Below, piece by piece: positions 6,168 to 8,088 of a DNA stretch of 8,088 bases. Position numbers and translations under genes: made by a program. This DNA is from Deltaproteobacteria bacterium (GTDB lineage: Bacteria; Desulfobacterota; Desulfobacteria; Desulfobacterales; Desulfobacteraceae). The notes below the pieces were generated by a model. It was not told where the DNA came from. It saw only the letters and a program-made list of their open reading frames with translations, and did no database searches. Positions within the stretch are counted from its first letter, which is position 1; the number at the start of each line of letters is the position of its first letter. Where the stretch lies: contig QMMT01000065.1 of assembly GCA_003647385.1 (NCBI GenBank), positions 1 through 8,088 of the forward strand. The letters run 5' to 3'.

Positions 6168-8088
6168 TTAAGAGTGGCTTTTACGCCACGCATTATACTG
6201 ACACATCCCCCAAAGTGCTTTTACAGCTCTTTCAGGGGAGGGGAAAAACACACTCTTATATTCATATCCCTCTACCCTGTAAAGAGTTTTGCTGATTTCA
6301 TCGGTTAAAAGGCTTACCCCCAGAACCGGCTTTTCATACTTATGGGTTAATTTGACCACATATTGGGTATAAGCCTCTTCAAATTGCAGGATCGACTCCT
6401 TAAAAACTTGTGCCGCAGCCTTATCAATATCAGGGTCTGTTTTACATACTGATTCAATCATAGAGTTGACCAGAACCCTTTTTCCATGGATACCCAGGTG
6501 GATAACCGCATCACACCCATCCCATTTGAGCAGTTCTTCCAAACAGGTTTTAGGAATATCAGGATCATTTTCTCCCACAATATCCACGGGATTTCCATGG
6601 CTCCAGAACGGTGGCAGAATCCTGTTAAGCCGTTCAATAATACCTTCTGAAAGCTTTGGGATCTTGAGTCCATATTCTGCACAAAGATCTGTTGTGATCA
6701 CCCCCCAGCCTCCGCCCAGGGTCATAATAGCCACCCGGTTTCCCTTTGGCAGGGGCAGGGATGAAAACACAGCAGACAGATCCAGAAGTTCCATGGGTTG
6801 ATCCACCTGGATAATGCCTGCCTGCCTGCAGGCGGCATCAAATACTTTTGTATCCGAGGCCATGGCCCCGGTATGGCTTGACGCTGCCCTTACACCCATA
6901 CGGGTCCTGCCGCCCTTTAACACCACCACAGGTTTTTGCATCGACACCCTTGACGCACTTTTGAAAAATCTTGAGCCATCCTTTACGCTCTCAATATAAA
7001 GAACCACCGTTCTTGTCAGGTCATCAATCTCAAAGGATTCCATATAATCCTCAATGGTAACCATGGCCTCATTTCCCGATCCTGAAAAAGCCCGGATACC
7101 GATATCCTGCTGCTCGGCAAAAGCCAGAAGCTGGGTCCCCATATTTCCTGACTGGCTTACAAGGGTTGTTGATCCGGGCAGGGGATAGGCATGGGCTGCG
7201 CAGCAGTAAAAATCAATATGAGGATTGCATACCCCCATGGTGTTGGGCCCAAGGATCAATATTCCGGCATCTTTGGCAGCTTTCACCAGTTTTTCTTCTA
7301 ATGTTACACCAACACCTCCCACCTCCCTGAATCCGGAAGTGATGAGAAGAATACCTTTGACATGTTTCTTTTTTAAATCCGGGATCAAATCAATGACATG
7401 GTCTGCCGGTATGGTCACAACAGCCAGCTCAACATCCTCTTCAATTTCAGTGATGGTTTTATACACATGCCGCCCGGTGATTTTTCCTCCCTTGGGGTTT
7501 ACCAGGTAAACCTTACCCTTAAATTCTCTGGACAAGGTGTTGGTTAACAGCATATGCCCCCATTTTCCAGGAGTGGCAGATGCCCCGATAAAGGCGATGG
7601 ATTTTGGATAATAACAGGATGCAAGTTTTTTCAAATCAATATCAGAAGATTTTTGTTTCTCTTCTCTTGCCCTTTCCAGCACTATCAGACCGTCCACGGC
7701 AACAGGAGACCCGTCAGGCTGTATAATCAGAGGATTAATATCGATCTCTTTGATATCCGGAAAAGCCTTTGCAATATCTGACAGGCTTTTAAGGATGCTT
7801 TTAATGGCCGTTTTATTGACTTTTTTTTCACCCCGAAAAGCATTTAAAAGCGTTTTTGAGGATAATTGTTCAAACATATCATCCATATCTACATCATTTA
7901 ACGGTGCAATTTTAAAAACAATATCTTTTAACGCTTCAGTCAATACCCCCCCCAGACCAAACATAATGACCGGGCCAAACTGGGGATCTTTGAACATGCC
8001 GGCAACAAACTCTCTTTTCCCTGATACCACAGGTTGTACGAGAAAAGCTTCGATATCATCTTCAGCAGACGTTTTCATTTTCTTAACA
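6168..8088 (-). CDS. Acyl-CoA/acetate-CoA synthetase (NDP-forming), fused beta-alpha order; N-terminus beyond right edge
   Basis: NDP-forming acyl-CoA synthetases interconvert acyl-CoA + ADP + phosphate with acid + CoA + ATP through phosphohistidine intermediates. Residues here are numbered from the Met codon at 8078. Residues 1-135 are the C-terminal half of an ATP-grasp (beta) domain: FLVQPVVSGKREFVAGM, DPQFGPVIMFGLGGVLTE and the metal-binding DINPL (113-117). Residues 150-290 are a CoA-binding Rossmann domain (IAFIGAS, VYLVNPKG, LGPNTMGV). Residues 300-640 are the ligase part, with SQSGNMG (308-314), the SSHTGA motif whose H402 is the predicted phosphohistidine, GGGWG (455-459) and NPVDI (496-500). 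The frame is open past 8078 to the edge, that Met has no ribosome site and falls mid-domain, so the gene is cut and lacks perhaps 130 or more residues including the second (beta) catalytic histidine. The alpha part is complete and intact. The acid substrate cannot be told from sequence. It faces the peptidase gene and appears to be a separate transcription unit. Confidence 0.9.
   Translation of the reverse strand, partial: VKKMKTSAEDDIEAFLVQPVVSGKREFVAGMFKDPQFGPVIMFGLGGVLTEALKDIVFKIAPLNDVDMDDMFEQLSSKTLLNAFRGEKKVNKTAIKSILKSLSDIAKAFPDIKEIDINPLIIQPDGSPVAVDGLIVLERAREEKQKSSDIDLKKLASCYYPKSIAFIGASATPGKWGHMLLTNTLSREFKGKVYLVNPKGGKITGRHVYKTITEIEEDVELAVVTIPADHVIDLIPDLKKKHVKGILLITSGFREVGGVGVTLEEKLVKAAKDAGILILGPNTMGVCNPHIDFYCCAAHAYPLPGSTTLVSQSGNMGTQLLAFAEQQDIGIRAFSGSGNEAMVTIEDYMESFEIDDLTRTVVLYIESVKDGSRFFKSASRVSMQKPVVVLKGGRTRMGVRAASSHTGAMASDTKVFDAACRQAGIIQVDQPMELLDLSAVFSSLPLPKGNRVAIMTLGGGWGVITTDLCAEYGLKIPKLSEGIIERLNRILPPFWSHGNPVDIVGENDPDIPKTCLEELLKWDGCDAVIHLGIHGKRVLVNSMIESVCKTDPDIDKAAAQVFKESILQFEEAYTQYVVKLTHKYEKPVLGVSLLTDEISKTLYRVEGYEYKSVFFPSPERAVKALWGMCQYNAWRKSHS

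Noticed and set aside
6814..6838. Hairpin ATGCC...GCCTGCAGGC...GGCAT with a CCTG run.
   Set aside because: It falls in the conserved AACRQAGI segment of the synthetase, so coding constraint explains it.
1..8088. Search for mobile elements, CRISPR arrays, tRNA/rRNA genes, toxin-antitoxin or defence genes.
   Set aside because: None seen. Gene content is housekeeping and metabolic, there are no transposase or integrase motifs, no regularly spaced repeats, and no cloverleaf-like sequence in the gaps.

Overview
The window reads as ordinary chromosomal DNA from an AT-rich anaerobic bacterium, most likely a sulfate reducer of the Desulfobacteraceae or a close relative (Desulfobacterota). This is an inference from gene content: LL-diaminopimelate aminotransferase for lysine synthesis, an M16C presequence-type protease, an NDP-forming acyl-CoA synthetase, and a small phasin-like/winged-helix protein of a type I associate with that group. 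I could not run a database search.

Layout. Minus strand, bases 1-2593 (read right to left): rsmA (16S rRNA dimethyltransferase, 1754-2593), then an HD-GYP-type signalling protein (305-1744) whose ribosome binding site overlaps the rsmA stop codon, then, after a 73-base gap, the first 77 codons of dapL (1-231, running off the left edge). Bases 2594-2799 are a divergent control region. It holds a very good sigma-70-type promoter for rsmA and a set of TCAACAA direct repeats placed over that promoter and in the leader of the rightward genes. Plus strand, bases 2800-6161: a 120-residue protein with a phasin-like helical N-terminus, a lysine-rich linker and a predicted winged-helix C-terminus, then 17 bases later a 993-residue zinc metallopeptidase of the PreP/falcilysin type. 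Minus strand, 6168 to the right edge: a fused acyl-CoA synthetase (NDP-forming) in which the ATP-grasp (beta) part precedes the CoA-binding (alpha) part. It converges on the peptidase gene with only 6 bases between the stop codons, and its N-terminus lies beyond the window.

How the parts relate. rsmA and the HD-GYP gene look like a translationally coupled pair, with dapL possibly co-transcribed. The small wHTH-like protein and the peptidase look like a second operon. The acyl-CoA synthetase is a separate unit, presumably for substrate-level ATP formation from acyl-CoA or acyl-CoA activation. I see no tRNA, rRNA, insertion sequence, CRISPR array, prophage or defence system, and no gap longer than about 210 bases without a gene. 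The points most worth a second look are the degenerate GYP motif, the phasin-like/winged-helix fusion, the repeats in the divergent promoter, and the beta-alpha order of the acyl-CoA synthetase.
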